DNA from: Pseudomonadota bacterium
Lineage (GTDB): Bacteria > Pseudomonadota > Alphaproteobacteria > Caulobacterales > Caulobacteraceae
DNA length: 64,000 nucleotides
NCBI GenBank assembly: GCA_018241995.1
Contig: JAFECT010000004.1
Span: 1-64,000 of the forward strand
Reading direction: 5' to 3'
The position numbers and the translations under genes are program-made. Shown here piece after piece: positions 29,173 to 40,428 of this stretch. The notes below the pieces were generated by a model that saw only the letters and a list, made by a program, of their open reading frames with translations, did not search any database and was not told where the DNA came from. The stretch's first letter is position 1. The number at the start of each line of letters is the position of its first letter.

Positions 29173-29769
29173 CTACGCCGGAATCTGCTCGACGCGCGCG
29201 ACGCCGGCGATGTCGAGGAAGTTGGCGAGGAGCCGGTGGCCGCCTTCGGTGGCGATGGACTCCGGGTGGAACTGCAGGCCGTGGATCGGGCGGGTCTTGT
29301 GCTGGAAGCCCATGATCTCGCCGTCGTCGGTCCAGGCGGTGACCTCCAGCTCTTCCGGCAGGGTCTCGCGAGTGACGGCGAGGGAGTGATAGCGCGTGGC
29401 GTTGAACGGGTTGGGCATGTCCTTGAACAGGCCTTTGCCCGTGTGATGGATCGGGCTGACCTTGCCGTGCATCAGGCTTTTGGCGCGGATCACCTCGCCG
29501 CCCAGCGCCTGGCCGATCGACTGGTGGCCCAGGCACACGCCCAGGATCGGCAGGTCTTCCGGCGCGCCGCGGATCAGGGGCAGGCAGATGCCGGCCTCGT
29601 TCGGCGTGCAGGGGCCGGGCGACAGGACCACGGCCTCGGGCTTCATGGCGAAGGCGTCCTGGACGCTGATCGCGTCGTTGCGGCGCACGACCGGATCCGC
29701 CCCAAGCTCGGCCAGATAGTGGACGAGGTTGTAGGTGAAGCTGTCGTAGTTATCGATCACCAGGATCAT
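29173..29769 (-). CDS. trpG: Anthranilate synthase glutamine amidotransferase subunit
   Basis: Class I glutaminase that supplies ammonia to TrpE. The 198-residue product has LSPGPCTP (49-56), the nucleophile in GVCLGHQ (Cys79) and the C-terminal FHPES with catalytic His and Glu. It heads the trpG-D-C unit. Its partner trpE is about 1 kb away on the same strand, separated by two small unrelated genes. The same fold also serves PabA in folate synthesis. Confidence 0.97.
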   Translation of the reverse strand: MILVIDNYDSFTYNLVHYLAELGADPVVRRNDAISVQDAFAMKPEAVVLSPGPCTPNEAGICLPLIRGAPEDLPILGVCLGHQSIGQALGGEVIRAKSLMHGKVSPIHHTGKGLFKDMPNPFNATRYHSLAVTRETLPEELEVTAWTDDGEIMGFQHKTRPIHGLQFHPESIATEGGHRLLANFLDIAGVARVEQIPA

Positions 29770-29853
29770 GCGGGCGGCGCCTCCAGCCGAGCTATCTAGG
29801 CCGGGGAACCGGTCACGCCAAGGCGGAACGCCGCATTCGCCGCTCAGAGTTCG

Positions 29854-29861
29854 TTAACCAA
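29854..29861 (+). promoter_or_regulatory. CtrA half-site-like TTAACCAA
   Basis: TTAACCAA differs in its last base from the CtrA half-site TTAACCAT known in Caulobacter. It lies 36 bases upstream of the small membrane-protein gene, inside a 6-bp dyad (AGTTCG at 29848, CGAACT at 29869). A short motif, so chance is possible. Confidence 0.25.
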
Positions 29862-29896
29862 ACCGGCCCGAACTGGTCGCGTCGAGCGAGGGGCGC

Positions 29897-30148
29897 ATGA
29901 CCGACATCACTGCAGAGATCGAGACCGGCTTCACCGTGGTCGAACCGACCGTCGCCGAGCGCCTGAGCGCCGCGCGCGAGAAGCTGATCAGCCCGACGCC
30001 GCGCCAAGCCAGCTCGATGAAGGCGCTTGGGGCGGCCGCGCTCGCCGCGATGACCGCGCTGATGCTGGCGGCCGCCGTGATCATGGGGCCGGGGATGGAC
30101 AGCGGTCCGACAGTCTCGCCCTACGCCGCCCACGTCAGCGGGCGCTGA
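29897..30148 (+). CDS. Small single-pass membrane protein, unknown
   Basis: Protein of 83 residues with a polar, Glu-rich N-terminal half (about 1-40) and one hydrophobic segment near 43-65 (ALGAAALAAMTALMLAAAVIM), then a short tail. No family is recognised. It is oriented against the surrounding trp genes and converges with the next gene with a 4-base gap. High GC and normal codon use support it being real, but the small size keeps confidence moderate. Confidence 0.55.
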   Translation: MTDITAEIETGFTVVEPTVAERLSAAREKLISPTPRQASSMKALGAAALAAMTALMLAAAVIMGPGMDSGPTVSPYAAHVSGR

Positions 30149-30152
30149 CTGC

Positions 30153-30731
30153 TCACGGCTGGCCGCACATTTCGGGGCGTTGCCCGTCGCTATCCGAGCC
30201 CCATCCGACGTTGATATCGATCCAGCGGCTGCCGCGCGCGGCGAAATCGATCACGACGACCGGAACGCAGTGCCCCCGCCTCTGCCGATCGAGGTCGAAA
30301 CTTGTATGATCGATCAGGGTTCGGCGATGATCCGGATATCTCCACGTGCTGTGGCTTCGGTGTCCGATGACGAAGTTCTGAATCAGCCTGTCCGTGATGG
30401 CTTGTCCGTCGGCAGGCAGGGCAAGCACCCGGCAGTAGCCTGCGTAGTGATCGTAGTAGACTAATCCGGATGTCGTCGGCGCCTTGAGGGCCGAAGGCGA
30501 CAAATCGTGCTGTGACGCGACCTTAGCGTCTTGTTCTCCGCGCGGGATGCCGCTCGGAGCCATCACCTTTCCCGCGAGTGTTTCGGGGAGGCAGTGCTGC
30601 ATGACCAGCGAGATCACCACATCCTCCAGCTTGGAGGACGGAGCTTGCGCTTGGGGTTCGGCATGCGCGGGCGTGGCGAACGCGATGACGGCAACTAAGG
30701 TCGCAAGCTTCACGGCTTCCGCTCCCCCCAT
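30153..30731 (-). CDS. Secreted hypothetical protein between trpE and trpG
   Basis: Product of about 192 residues with a good signal peptide (LATLVAVIAFATPAHA). The mature part has four or five cysteines (MQHCLPET, GYCRVL, GHCVPV and the C-terminal EMCGQP) and no recognised domain. ATG 30731 is chosen because AGGG lies 9 bases upstream; ATG 30740 or 30737 are alternatives. It begins 11 bases after the trpE stop on the same strand and could be co-transcribed. A hand count of one line gives 53% GC, below the local level, so recent gain is possible. Confidence 0.6.
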   Translation of the reverse strand: MGGAEAVKLATLVAVIAFATPAHAEPQAQAPSSKLEDVVISLVMQHCLPETLAGKVMAPSGIPRGEQDAKVASQHDLSPSALKAPTTSGLVYYDHYAGYCRVLALPADGQAITDRLIQNFVIGHRSHSTWRYPDHRRTLIDHTSFDLDRQRRGHCVPVVVIDFAARGSRWIDINVGWGSDSDGQRPEMCGQP

Positions 30732-30742
30732 GCGCATCATCC

Positions 30743-32278
30743 CTAAGAGAACCGCCAAGCCTCTTCCGCCGCCCGTTTGAGCGCGCGCGACTTGTGCATG
30801 GTCTCGTCGTATTCGGCGTCGGGGTCGGAGTCGGCGACCACGCCGCCGCCGGCCTGCACGTACATGGCCCCGTCCTTCACGCAGGCGGTGCGCAGCAGGA
30901 TGCAGGCGTCGACCGAGCCGTTGGCGGAGATGTAGCCGGCGGCCCCGGCGTAGGCGAGGCCGCGCTTTTCGACCTCAAGCTCGTCGATGATCTCCATGGC
31001 CCGGACCTTGGGCGCGCCGGAAAGGGTGCCGGCGGGAAGGGCGGCCATCAGCACGTCGACCGGGTCCACGCCTTCGGGCGCGTCGCCCTCGACGTTGGAG
31101 ACGATGTGCATGACGTGGCTGTAGCGCTCGATCACGAAGCTCTGGGTCACGCGCACGGCGGGGCCACGCTTGCGGGGCGTCCCGGCGTTGCGGCGCTCCT
31201 CGCCCAGCATGGCGACGCGGCCCACGTCGTTGCGGCCGAGGTCCAGAAGCATCAGGTGCTCGGACCGCTCCTTGGGGTCGGCCAGCAGCTCCTGCTCCAA
31301 CGCCAGGTCTTCCTCCGGCGTCTTGCCGCGGGGGCGGGTGCCGGCGATGGGGCGGATGGTGATCTTGCCGTCGCGCAGGCGCACCAGGATCTCGGGGCTG
31401 GAGCCCACCAGCTGGAATCCGCCGAAGTCCAGGAAGAACAGGAACGGCGAGGGGTTCAGCCGGCGCAGCGAGCGGTAGAGGGCGAACGGCGGCAGGTCGA
31501 AGGGCGCGCGGAAACGCTGGCTCGGCACCACCTGGAAGATGTCGCCCGCGCGGATGTAGGCCTTGGCCTTCTCGACCGCCTCGCCATAGGTCTCGCGCGT
31601 GAAGGGCGAGGTGAAGGCCGCCTGCTCGCGCGGCGTCGGCGCTTCGGCCGAGCGCTCCAGCGGCTGGGCCAAGTCGGCGACCACGCGGTCGAGCCTCCCC
31701 TGGGCCGCGTCCCAGGCGGCCTTGGCGTCGGCGCCTGAGGGCCTGACGGTGGTGACCAGCACGATCTCCTGGCCGATGGAGTCGAAGATCGCGACGATCG
31801 AGGGGCGCGTCATGATCCCGTCGGGCAGGCCCAACGGGTCGGGATTGACGTGGGGTAGGCGCTCGACCAGGCGCACCATGTCGTAGCCGATGGCGCCGAA
31901 CAGGCCCGCGGCCATGGGCGGCAGCTCAGCCGGCAGGTCCATGCGGGTGCGCGCGACCAGGTCCTTCAGCGAATCCAGCGCGCCGCCGACCTGCTTGCGG
32001 AACACGCCGGCCTTGATGTCATCGCCCTCGCTGACCTCCGCCTCGTCGCCGCGGCAGCGCCAGATCAGGTCGGGGTCGAAGGTGATGATGGAATAGCGGC
32101 CGCGCCAGGCGCCGCCTTCCACCGACTCGAACAGGAAGGGGTGGCTGCGCCCCTTGGCCAGCTTCAGATAGGCCGAGACCGGCGTCTCCAGATCGTCGAC
32201 CACGCGGCGGTGGATGACCTGGGATACGCCGGACTCATAGAGACGCGCGAAGGAACCGAAATCCGGCCCTGAACTCAC
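30743..32278 (-). CDS. trpE: Anthranilate synthase component I
   Basis: Chorismate to anthranilate, using ammonia from TrpG. The 511-residue product has the N-terminal regulatory domain with the LLES-like tryptophan-site segment (FLFESVEGG) and the chorismate-binding domain with PIAGTRPRG, LDLGRNDVGRVA and AGTLSGAPKVRAMEII. The start is GTG 32278, overlapping the ppiD stop (GTGA), so translation is coupled to the chaperone gene. No obvious trp leader peptide was found upstream. Confidence 0.97.
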   Translation of the reverse strand: MSSGPDFGSFARLYESGVSQVIHRRVVDDLETPVSAYLKLAKGRSHPFLFESVEGGAWRGRYSIITFDPDLIWRCRGDEAEVSEGDDIKAGVFRKQVGGALDSLKDLVARTRMDLPAELPPMAAGLFGAIGYDMVRLVERLPHVNPDPLGLPDGIMTRPSIVAIFDSIGQEIVLVTTVRPSGADAKAAWDAAQGRLDRVVADLAQPLERSAEAPTPREQAAFTSPFTRETYGEAVEKAKAYIRAGDIFQVVPSQRFRAPFDLPPFALYRSLRRLNPSPFLFFLDFGGFQLVGSSPEILVRLRDGKITIRPIAGTRPRGKTPEEDLALEQELLADPKERSEHLMLLDLGRNDVGRVAMLGEERRNAGTPRKRGPAVRVTQSFVIERYSHVMHIVSNVEGDAPEGVDPVDVLMAALPAGTLSGAPKVRAMEIIDELEVEKRGLAYAGAAGYISANGSVDACILLRTACVKDGAMYVQAGGGVVADSDPDAEYDETMHKSRALKRAAEEAWRFS

Positions 32279-34233
32279 TTGGCCTTGCCCTTCTTGGCGT
32301 CGGCCTTGTCGTCGGGCAGGCCGAGCGCCGCGTTCAGGCGGTCGGTCATGATCTTGGTCTTCATCTTGGTGCGCACCTGCTGGCGGGCGACGCCATAAAG
32401 GTCCTGCACGTGCTGGCCGCTCATGCGCGGGCGGATCTGCTCGATCATGGCCCCGACCACGGCGGGGTCGGGAGTGTGCACGCCCTCGAGCTTGACCACG
32501 TCGAAGCCGTCGACGCCCTGCGGCGTCACCACGTCGCCCATCGAGGCGCCGAAGGCGGCGTCTAGCGCAATCAGTTCCGGGTGTTGGGCGATGAGGGCGC
32601 GGGTGTCGACGCCCTGCGGGATTTGCGGACGCTTGGCGTCCTTCAGAGTCTCCAGCTTGGCGCCGACCGAGGCGGCGACGGCCTGGATGCTCTCGCCCTT
32701 GCGCACGCGCTGGGCCAGTTCCTCGGCCTTGGCGTGCAGGCGAGTGCGCAACTGCTCCATGCGCCAGTCCTGGGCCAGGCGGTCGTGGATCTGGGCGAAG
32801 GGCGGGGCGGCGGCAGGCGCGACCTCGTCCACGTGCAGGGCGTAGAACACGCCGCCTTCGGCCTGCTCGACCTCGGTCTGCGCGCCCTTCGGCCGGTCGA
32901 ACAGGGTCTTGAGCACGTCCTGCGGCACGGGCTGGCCGCCGAGCGTGGCGGGCTTGCCGTCGGCGCCGCGGCCGTCGGCGGTGGTCAGCGGCAGGGTGAA
33001 GACCGGCAGGTTCAGGCTCTTGGCCGCGTCGGCCATGGCCATGCCCTTGGCGCGGGCGGCGTCATAGCGGGTGGCGAGGTCGTCGAGTTCGCCCTTGGCC
33101 TTGTCGTCGCGCACCTTGGCCTCGATGGCCTTCTTCTGCTCGGCGGTGGGGCTCGTGACGGGCTTGGAGACGCCGTTGAGCTTGACCACGACCCAGCCGG
33201 TGTCGCCCTGCAGGGCGGCCACGTCGCCGGGCTTCATGGCGAAGACGGCGGCGGCGACCTTGGGGAAGGGCAGGCCGGCCTGGGGCTTGTCGTCGAAGCT
33301 GACGGCCGAGAGCTTGGCGGCCTGGGCCACGGCCGCGGGCGAGCCGCCGGCCTTGATGGCGTTGGCCATGGACTGGGCCTGGGCCTGGCTGGGCGCGGCG
33401 ATCTGCACGAAGCTGCGGGTTTCGGGCTTGGCCAGGCGCAGCTTGACGAAGGCGTCCTGGACCTCGGCGTCGGAGACCTTCAGGTCCTTGCCGATCAGGG
33501 CCGGCGAGAACAGCACGACCGTGGCCGCACGCATGTCGGGCAGGCGATAGCGGGCGTTGTTGGCGGCCAGGTACTTCTGCAGGTCGGCGTCGGTCGGGGC
33601 GGGCGCGGGGCCGGCCACCTTCTCGTTGACCGAGAACCAGCTGAGGTCGCGGGTCTGGGCCAGGGCCGAGACCATGAAGGCGCCGTAGATGCGCGGCAGG
33701 CGCATGGCCGAGCTGAAGCCGATCTGCAGGTGGTGCTCGGCCACCTCGGTGCGGAGGTTCTGCTCGAACAGGTCGGGGCGCACCCCGGCGCGGGCCAGGG
33801 CGGTCAGGTAGGTGTTCTTGTCGAAGGCGCCGGTGGCCGGGTTGGCGAAGGCCTGGATCTGCTGCATCTGCTCGCCGACCAGCTTGTCGGACGGCTTCAG
33901 GCCGATCTTCTTCATCCAGCCTTCCAGCGCCACGTCGCTGGCGTAGTCGTTGGCGACCTTCTGCGGCAGGCCGTAGGCCTGGATCACCTCGGGCGGAATC
34001 GTCTGGCCGCCGTTCTGCTCTTCGATCTGCTTCTTCTGGCGGTCGAAGACCTGCTTGAACTCCGCCGCCTCGACGCTGCGGCCGCTGGTCTGGATCACGC
34101 CGCGGGAGAAGATGCCCGACAGCGCTTGCTGGACCTGGCCCTGGCCGAAGATCAGGCCGAAGCTGAGGATGAGGACCCCGAACAGGAGCTTGGCGGCCCA
34201 AGTCTTCGAGAAGGCGCGTAGGTAGGCGAGCAT
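32275..34233 (-). CDS. ppiD: PpiD/SurA-like periplasmic folding factor
   Basis: Membrane-anchored periplasmic chaperone at the Sec exit. The 652-residue product has one N-terminal membrane segment (about 11-35), a SurA_N-like helical domain (about 30-180), a degenerate parvulin-type domain (about 230-370) and a long helical C-terminal part. Key prolyl-isomerase residues are not clearly retained, as in many PpiD proteins. ATG 34233 (MLAYLRAFSKTW) is the conserved start; further upstream codons overlap the tpiA promoter region. It is divergent from tpiA, and trpE is translationally coupled behind it. Confidence 0.92.
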   Translation of the reverse strand: MLAYLRAFSKTWAAKLLFGVLILSFGLIFGQGQVQQALSGIFSRGVIQTSGRSVEAAEFKQVFDRQKKQIEEQNGGQTIPPEVIQAYGLPQKVANDYASDVALEGWMKKIGLKPSDKLVGEQMQQIQAFANPATGAFDKNTYLTALARAGVRPDLFEQNLRTEVAEHHLQIGFSSAMRLPRIYGAFMVSALAQTRDLSWFSVNEKVAGPAPAPTDADLQKYLAANNARYRLPDMRAATVVLFSPALIGKDLKVSDAEVQDAFVKLRLAKPETRSFVQIAAPSQAQAQSMANAIKAGGSPAAVAQAAKLSAVSFDDKPQAGLPFPKVAAAVFAMKPGDVAALQGDTGWVVVKLNGVSKPVTSPTAEQKKAIEAKVRDDKAKGELDDLATRYDAARAKGMAMADAAKSLNLPVFTLPLTTADGRGADGKPATLGGQPVPQDVLKTLFDRPKGAQTEVEQAEGGVFYALHVDEVAPAAAPPFAQIHDRLAQDWRMEQLRTRLHAKAEELAQRVRKGESIQAVAASVGAKLETLKDAKRPQIPQGVDTRALIAQHPELIALDAAFGASMGDVVTPQGVDGFDVVKLEGVHTPDPAVVGAMIEQIRPRMSGQHVQDLYGVARQQVRTKMKTKIMTDRLNAALGLPDDKADAKKGKAK

Positions 34234-34387
34234 CGACGGAACCTTTCGGGCGGCGGCCAGCGCATCCGGACGCGCCGCCTCGACCCCCAGGGCGGTATAG
34301 GAGATCGGCCTAAGGTCCCGCAAGCGAGCTTGGCGCCCGGCGGCCGCTCGCCTAAGAGCGGGCCGACCTGAAAAGACCGGAGCGCCC

Positions 34388-35137
34388 ATGGCCACCGTCC
34401 GCCCCCTGATCGCCGGCAACTGGAAGATGAACGGGCTTTCGCACCAGATCGCGGAAGCCGAGGCCGTGGCCAAGGGCTTGGCCGAGACGCCGTCCTCCGC
34501 GCGTGTGGCGATTTGCCCGCCCGCGACCCTGATCGACCGGATCAGCCGCGAACTGGCCGACAGCGGGGTCGAGGTTGGCGGCCAGGACTGCCATGCCGAG
34601 GCTTGCGGCGCCTTCACCGGCGACGTTTGCGCCGAGATGCTGGCCGACGCGGGCGCGACCCTGGTGATCCTGGGCCATTCCGAACGCCGGGCCGGCTACG
34701 GTGAGACCGATGCCGTGGTGGCGTCCAAGGTCGAGGCGGCGCTCAGGGCCGGGCTGGAGCCTATCGTGTGTGTCGGCGAGACGCTGGAGCAGCGCAAGGC
34801 GGGCCAGGCGGTCCAGGTGGTGCAGGCGCAGGTGAGGGGCTCCCTGCCGCAGAGCCTGAAGCGTAGGGCGTTCTCCGTGGCCTATGAGCCGGTCTGGGCC
34901 ATCGGCACGGGCCTGACGCCGACGCTCGAGGACATCGAGGAGGTCCACGTCGCCGTGCGCGCCGTGCTGGTCGAGGCCTTCGGCGAGCAGGGCGCCACGG
35001 TTCCGATCCTCTACGGCGGCTCGGTGAAGCCCTCGAACGCGGGCGAAATCCTGCATGTGAAGGACGTCGGCGGGGCGCTGGTGGGCGGCGCGTCGCTGAA
35101 GGCCTCGGATTTTCTCGGAATCATCCGCGCGCTTTGA
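34388..35137 (+). CDS. tpiA: Triosephosphate isomerase
   Basis: Interconverts dihydroxyacetone phosphate and glyceraldehyde 3-phosphate. The 249-residue TIM barrel has N11 and K13 in GNWKMNG, electrophile His97 (LGHSERR) and catalytic Glu167 in AYEPVWAIGTG, followed by the phosphate-binding YGGSVKPSNA. The length is normal. The gene starts 154 bases from divergent ppiD and is followed by secG. Confidence 0.98.
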   Translation: MATVRPLIAGNWKMNGLSHQIAEAEAVAKGLAETPSSARVAICPPATLIDRISRELADSGVEVGGQDCHAEACGAFTGDVCAEMLADAGATLVILGHSERRAGYGETDAVVASKVEAALRAGLEPIVCVGETLEQRKAGQAVQVVQAQVRGSLPQSLKRRAFSVAYEPVWAIGTGLTPTLEDIEEVHVAVRAVLVEAFGEQGATVPILYGGSVKPSNAGEILHVKDVGGALVGGASLKASDFLGIIRAL

Positions 35138-35260
35138 GCGCTCAGCCAGCCTATGGCGCTCCGGTCTCGCCGGTGATAGAGACGCGCGCTTGATCCGCGG
35201 CCCCGGTATCCACACCTTACCGGGACGCACAGCTATATACGGCGCACGTCAGACCCCATC

Positions 35261-35716
35261 ATGTTGTTCGGCATCCTCCTCACTCTCGAAGCGCTCGTGG
35301 CCGTCGGCCTCGTGCTCGTGATCCTGCTGCAGCGCTCCGAAGGCGGCGCGCTTGGCATCGGCGGGGGCGGCGGCGGCTTCATGACCGCGCGCGGGGCCGG
35401 TAACCTGCTGACCCGGACCACCGGGATCCTGGCGACGCTGTTCTTCCTGCTGGCCATCACCCTGACCATTCTGGGCAACATCGACCGCGGCCACACCTCG
35501 GTCGCCAGCAAGATCAACCTGACCGGCGGGACTTCCCAGCCGGCGGCCAAGCCGGGCCTGCCGATCCAGACGACGGCGCCGTCCAGCAACCCGTCGCCGC
35601 TGCAGAACCTGACCCTGCCGGGCAATCCGCCGGCCTCGGGCAAGGCCTCGACCGACCCGCTGGCGGGTCTGGCTCCGGCCAGCGCGCCGCAACCCACTTC
35701 GAACCGCAAGCCGTGA
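35261..35716 (+). CDS. secG: Preprotein translocase subunit SecG
   Basis: Accessory subunit of SecYEG that speeds SecA-driven export. The 151-residue product has two membrane segments (about 2-20 and 52-74) joined by a Gly-rich loop with LLQRSEGGALGIGGG, then a Pro/Ser/Thr-rich cytoplasmic extension of about 70 residues, longer than in E. coli but common in alphaproteobacteria. The order tpiA-secG-pyrG is typical of the class. Confidence 0.95.
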   Translation: MLFGILLTLEALVAVGLVLVILLQRSEGGALGIGGGGGGFMTARGAGNLLTRTTGILATLFFLLAITLTILGNIDRGHTSVASKINLTGGTSQPAAKPGLPIQTTAPSSNPSPLQNLTLPGNPPASGKASTDPLAGLAPASAPQPTSNRKP

Positions 35717-35883
35717 GGGCGGGCGCGACCTTCGCCGGCCGCGCTTCCCACGACAGCCTCCTTCACCCCCGACGCCAAGCGGCGCCGGGAGCCAGCCTCG
35801 TGAGTCCCGTTCGCATGTCCGCTTTTCAGTCTTCGGAACACTCGCGCGCCCGGTTTTGGGCCGCCGAATCGGGCATAAGCTGA

Positions 35884-37530
<1,647 letters not shown>

Positions 37531-37536
37531 CGAGCG

Positions 37537-38820
37537 TCAGCAGTACGGCTCCGGTTCGGGGCGCGGTTCTCCGTAGCCCGTCTTCAGCGCCAGCCGTTCC
37601 ATGGTCATGCTCTGCACGACGATGGAGAAGATGACGACGCCGAAGGTGGCGGCCACGATGGGCTGACGCCACGGCCCCTCGGGCAGCGACAGCGCCATGG
37701 CCGCGGAGAGGCCGCCGCGCACGCCGGCCCAGGTCAGCACATTGACCAGCGCCAGACTGCCCCGCCGCTTGACCAGCGGCAGCAGGGCGGTCGGCAGGGC
37801 CATGGCGATCCAGCGCGCGGCCAGGATCAGCAGCGGCGCGGCGACGGCGAGGATCAGGGCGGCCGGATCGAGACGCAGCTCCCAGGCCTTCAGGCCCAGC
37901 AGCAGGAACAGGACGGCGTTCATGCCCTCGTCGACCATGCGCCAGAACGGGTGCAGGTGGTCAACCGTGCGCCGGCTCATGCCGCGTCCGGCCCAGTCCG
38001 AGCCGGCGACGAGGCCCGCGACGACGACGCCGATAGGGCCGGACCAGTGCAGGTGCAGCGCCAGGGCATAGACCGCGGTGGCCGTGGCCAGGGTGACGAG
38101 GGTTTCGGTCGCCCAGTCGTCCACCGCGCGGATCACCGCCATGGCGAAGACGCCCCCGGCCAGGCCCACGACCGCGCCGCCGCCGGCCTCGATCAGGGCG
38201 TGGCTCGAAAGGCCTGAGAGGCTCAGATGATCCGCGCCTGAGCCGACGGCATAGGCCAGGGCCGCGCGGAACAGCACCACCGCCACGCCGTCATTGAACA
38301 GGGCCTCGCCCTCCAGCTGCGCGCGCAGCTCCTCCTGCAGCGCGGTGCGCTTGGTCATGGCCAGGACGGCGATCGGATCGGTCGGGCTGATCAGGACGCC
38401 GAACACCAGGGCCCAGGACAGCGGCATGGCGATGCCGACCATATGCGCAAGGCCGTAGAACCCCAGGCCCACGATCCCGGCGGTGATCAGGGTACCGAGG
38501 GTGGCCAGAATCGCGACTGCCCAGCCGCGCTGGCGAAGCGCGCCCAGATTGACGTTCATGGCGCCGGCGAAGAGCAGATAGGCCAGGAGCACGTTCAGCA
38601 CGAGCGCCGGATAGTCGATCCTGGCCAGCAGGCCGCCGAAGGCCGCTCCATAGGCCAGGCCAGGGGCGAGACGATCCACTGCCGCGACGACAAGGGTGAG
38701 CCCCAGTCCGATCAGCAGCAGGCCGACGGCAAGCGGCAGGCGCAGGAGCCTGGCGTTGAGCCAGCAGGCCCCGGCGGTGACGACCAGGACGAGGGCGGTC
38801 AGCTCGAATAGCGCCGGCAT
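37537..38820 (-). CDS. CPA1 family Na+/H+ antiporter
   Basis: Inner-membrane cation/proton exchanger. The 427-residue product has about 12 hydrophobic segments and the family motifs SPTDPIAVLAM and EGEALFNDGVAVVLF (ion-binding Asp pair), plus WAGVRGGLSAAMALSLP near the C-terminus. ATG 38820 follows GGAGGG. It is tail-to-tail with pyrG (6-base gap). Physiological cations cannot be told from sequence. Confidence 0.93.
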   Translation of the reverse strand: MPALFELTALVLVVTAGACWLNARLLRLPLAVGLLLIGLGLTLVVAAVDRLAPGLAYGAAFGGLLARIDYPALVLNVLLAYLLFAGAMNVNLGALRQRGWAVAILATLGTLITAGIVGLGFYGLAHMVGIAMPLSWALVFGVLISPTDPIAVLAMTKRTALQEELRAQLEGEALFNDGVAVVLFRAALAYAVGSGADHLSLSGLSSHALIEAGGGAVVGLAGGVFAMAVIRAVDDWATETLVTLATATAVYALALHLHWSGPIGVVVAGLVAGSDWAGRGMSRRTVDHLHPFWRMVDEGMNAVLFLLLGLKAWELRLDPAALILAVAAPLLILAARWIAMALPTALLPLVKRRGSLALVNVLTWAGVRGGLSAAMALSLPEGPWRQPIVAATFGVVIFSIVVQSMTMERLALKTGYGEPRPEPEPYC

Positions 38821-38870
38821 GGCGGGCCCTCCCGATCGCGCGGAGTCTAAGGGGTGTCGGGGGTGGTCGG

Positions 38871-40100
38871 CTAGCGGATCAGGCGCTGCAGCTCCCTGAT
38901 GCCGGCGTCCAAGACATCCGAGCCGTCGGCGCGGACCGATCGTACCGGCACATCCGGCCGCAACTTCCAGCGGGGCTCGCCGCCCGGAGTGTAGACCGGT
39001 TCCGCGGAGTACTGGGCCTGGATGCCGGTCCGGTCGAGCCGCAGCGGGAACACTGCCGCGCCGAGGCCCTGCATCGGCGTGCCGACCAGCCGCGCGCCGC
39101 AGATGGCGCGCATGCCCATGGGGAAACCCTCCGCCATGGACGCGCTCCAGTGGTCGATCAGCACGACTACGGGCCTGGCCCAGGTGAAGGGGCCGCGCGG
39201 CTCGACGTGCTCGGACCATGGCTCGGACAAACCTGAGCCCGCGCGCCGGCGCATGGTGGCGTAGACCTTAGGCTCGGTGATGAAGCGGGCCATGATCGGC
39301 TTAGCGACGGCGGTGTCGCCGCCGCCGTTGGAGCGCAGATCCAGGATCAGGCCGGCAGTGTCCTTCAGCTCGACGAGCGCCTGGTCGAACTGGACCACAG
39401 CGGCTGAGTCGCCGAACGTCGAGACGCGGATGTAACCGAAACCCGCTTCGAGCCGGCGCCAGCTCACCGGCTTATCGGGGCCGGGCGTCGTTGGCTTACC
39501 GATCGCGGCCTTGCGGGGCCGGCCGCCGGGCTCGATGACCTCCAGGGTGCGGTCCTGGCCGCGATGACCCGCCGCAGCGCTCTGCAGCGCCCAGAGGTCG
39601 GCGGCGGGGTCGGGACGGGAGAGGCAGCGGGGCAGGGCGGCCTTGGCGGCCTCGGCGATGGGTTTGCCGTCGACGGCGACGATCTCGAGCCCGGGCAGCA
39701 GGCCCGCGTCCATGGCGCCGGAGCCCGGCTGGACGTCGAGAATCACCGCCTTGCCGTCCCGCCACTCGGTCCAGAGGTCGAAGGGCGGGAAGCGGGGCGA
39801 GCCGTCGGGCGGCTCGGACAGGCGGGTGTGCGGGTCATAGAGTTCGCACAGGACCTGGCGCAGCACCTCGGCGTACTCGGGAATGGTCTCGGCCTTGTCC
39901 GCCAGCGGGCGGTAGAGGCGGCGCACCGCCTGCCAGTCCGTGGCCTTCTCCGCAAAGAAGCAGTAGCGTTGGCTCAGCGTCTCCCACAGCTCGTCGAAGT
40001 CCTGGGTGGCGGTGATGTCGTGCTCTGGCTCCGCGTTTGCGGGTAGCGCGGCCGCCGAGAGCGCCGCGCCGCAGAAGAGACGCCTGTTCAGACCCGTCAT
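38871..40100 (-). CDS. S41 family peptidase, probably Tat-exported
   Basis: Secreted protease of the C-terminal-processing (S41) type. The 409-residue product has a twin-arginine-like signal (NRRLFCGAALSAAALPANA, 5-23), a PDZ-like region (about 115-160) and the S41 core AGLILDLRSNGGGDTAV followed by the serine loop IDHWSASMAEGF. The Lys of the CtpA Ser-Lys dyad is not evident after the serine, so it may use a Ser/His/Glu arrangement as in other S41 branches. ATG 40100 is chosen because it starts the signal peptide. Confidence 0.85.
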   Translation of the reverse strand: MTGLNRRLFCGAALSAAALPANAEPEHDITATQDFDELWETLSQRYCFFAEKATDWQAVRRLYRPLADKAETIPEYAEVLRQVLCELYDPHTRLSEPPDGSPRFPPFDLWTEWRDGKAVILDVQPGSGAMDAGLLPGLEIVAVDGKPIAEAAKAALPRCLSRPDPAADLWALQSAAAGHRGQDRTLEVIEPGGRPRKAAIGKPTTPGPDKPVSWRRLEAGFGYIRVSTFGDSAAVVQFDQALVELKDTAGLILDLRSNGGGDTAVAKPIMARFITEPKVYATMRRRAGSGLSEPWSEHVEPRGPFTWARPVVVLIDHWSASMAEGFPMGMRAICGARLVGTPMQGLGAAVFPLRLDRTGIQAQYSAEPVYTPGGEPRWKLRPDVPVRSVRADGSDVLDAGIRELQRLIR

Positions 40101-40237
40101 CGCCCTATATCCACGCCCCAACTTGAAACCTGCGCCCACTTCGTGCATAGACGCGCGCTCGACGGCGGCGGGCACCAGCTTCGCCGCCGCTATCTGTTTA
40201 CGCGCCAAGCGGCGCAGAGCCCATAAGAGAGACGGAC

Positions 40238-40420
40238 ATGGCCGTTCCCAAGCGAAAAACCTCGCCCTCGCGGCGGAACATGCGCCGGTCGCACCACGCC
40301 CTGGCCAAGAACACCTACGTGGAAGACAAGGACACGGGCGAGCTGAAGCGTCCGCACCACGTCGACCTGAAGACCGGCATGTACAAGGGCCGCCAGGTCC
40401 TGACGCCGAAGGAAGACTGA
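40238..40420 (+). CDS. rpmF: 50S ribosomal protein L32
   Basis: The 60-residue product begins [20 protein letters not shown], the L32 signature, and lacks the zinc-binding cysteines (a C-minus form). A GAGAGACGG ribosome-binding site precedes ATG 40238. It is monocistronic here, away from the plsX/fabH neighbourhood seen in many bacteria, and is followed by a strong hairpin. Confidence 0.98.
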   Translation: MAVPKRKTSPSRRNMRRSHHALAKNTYVEDKDTGELKRPHHVDLKTGMYKGRQVLTPKED

Positions 40421-40428
40421 TTCCTTCC

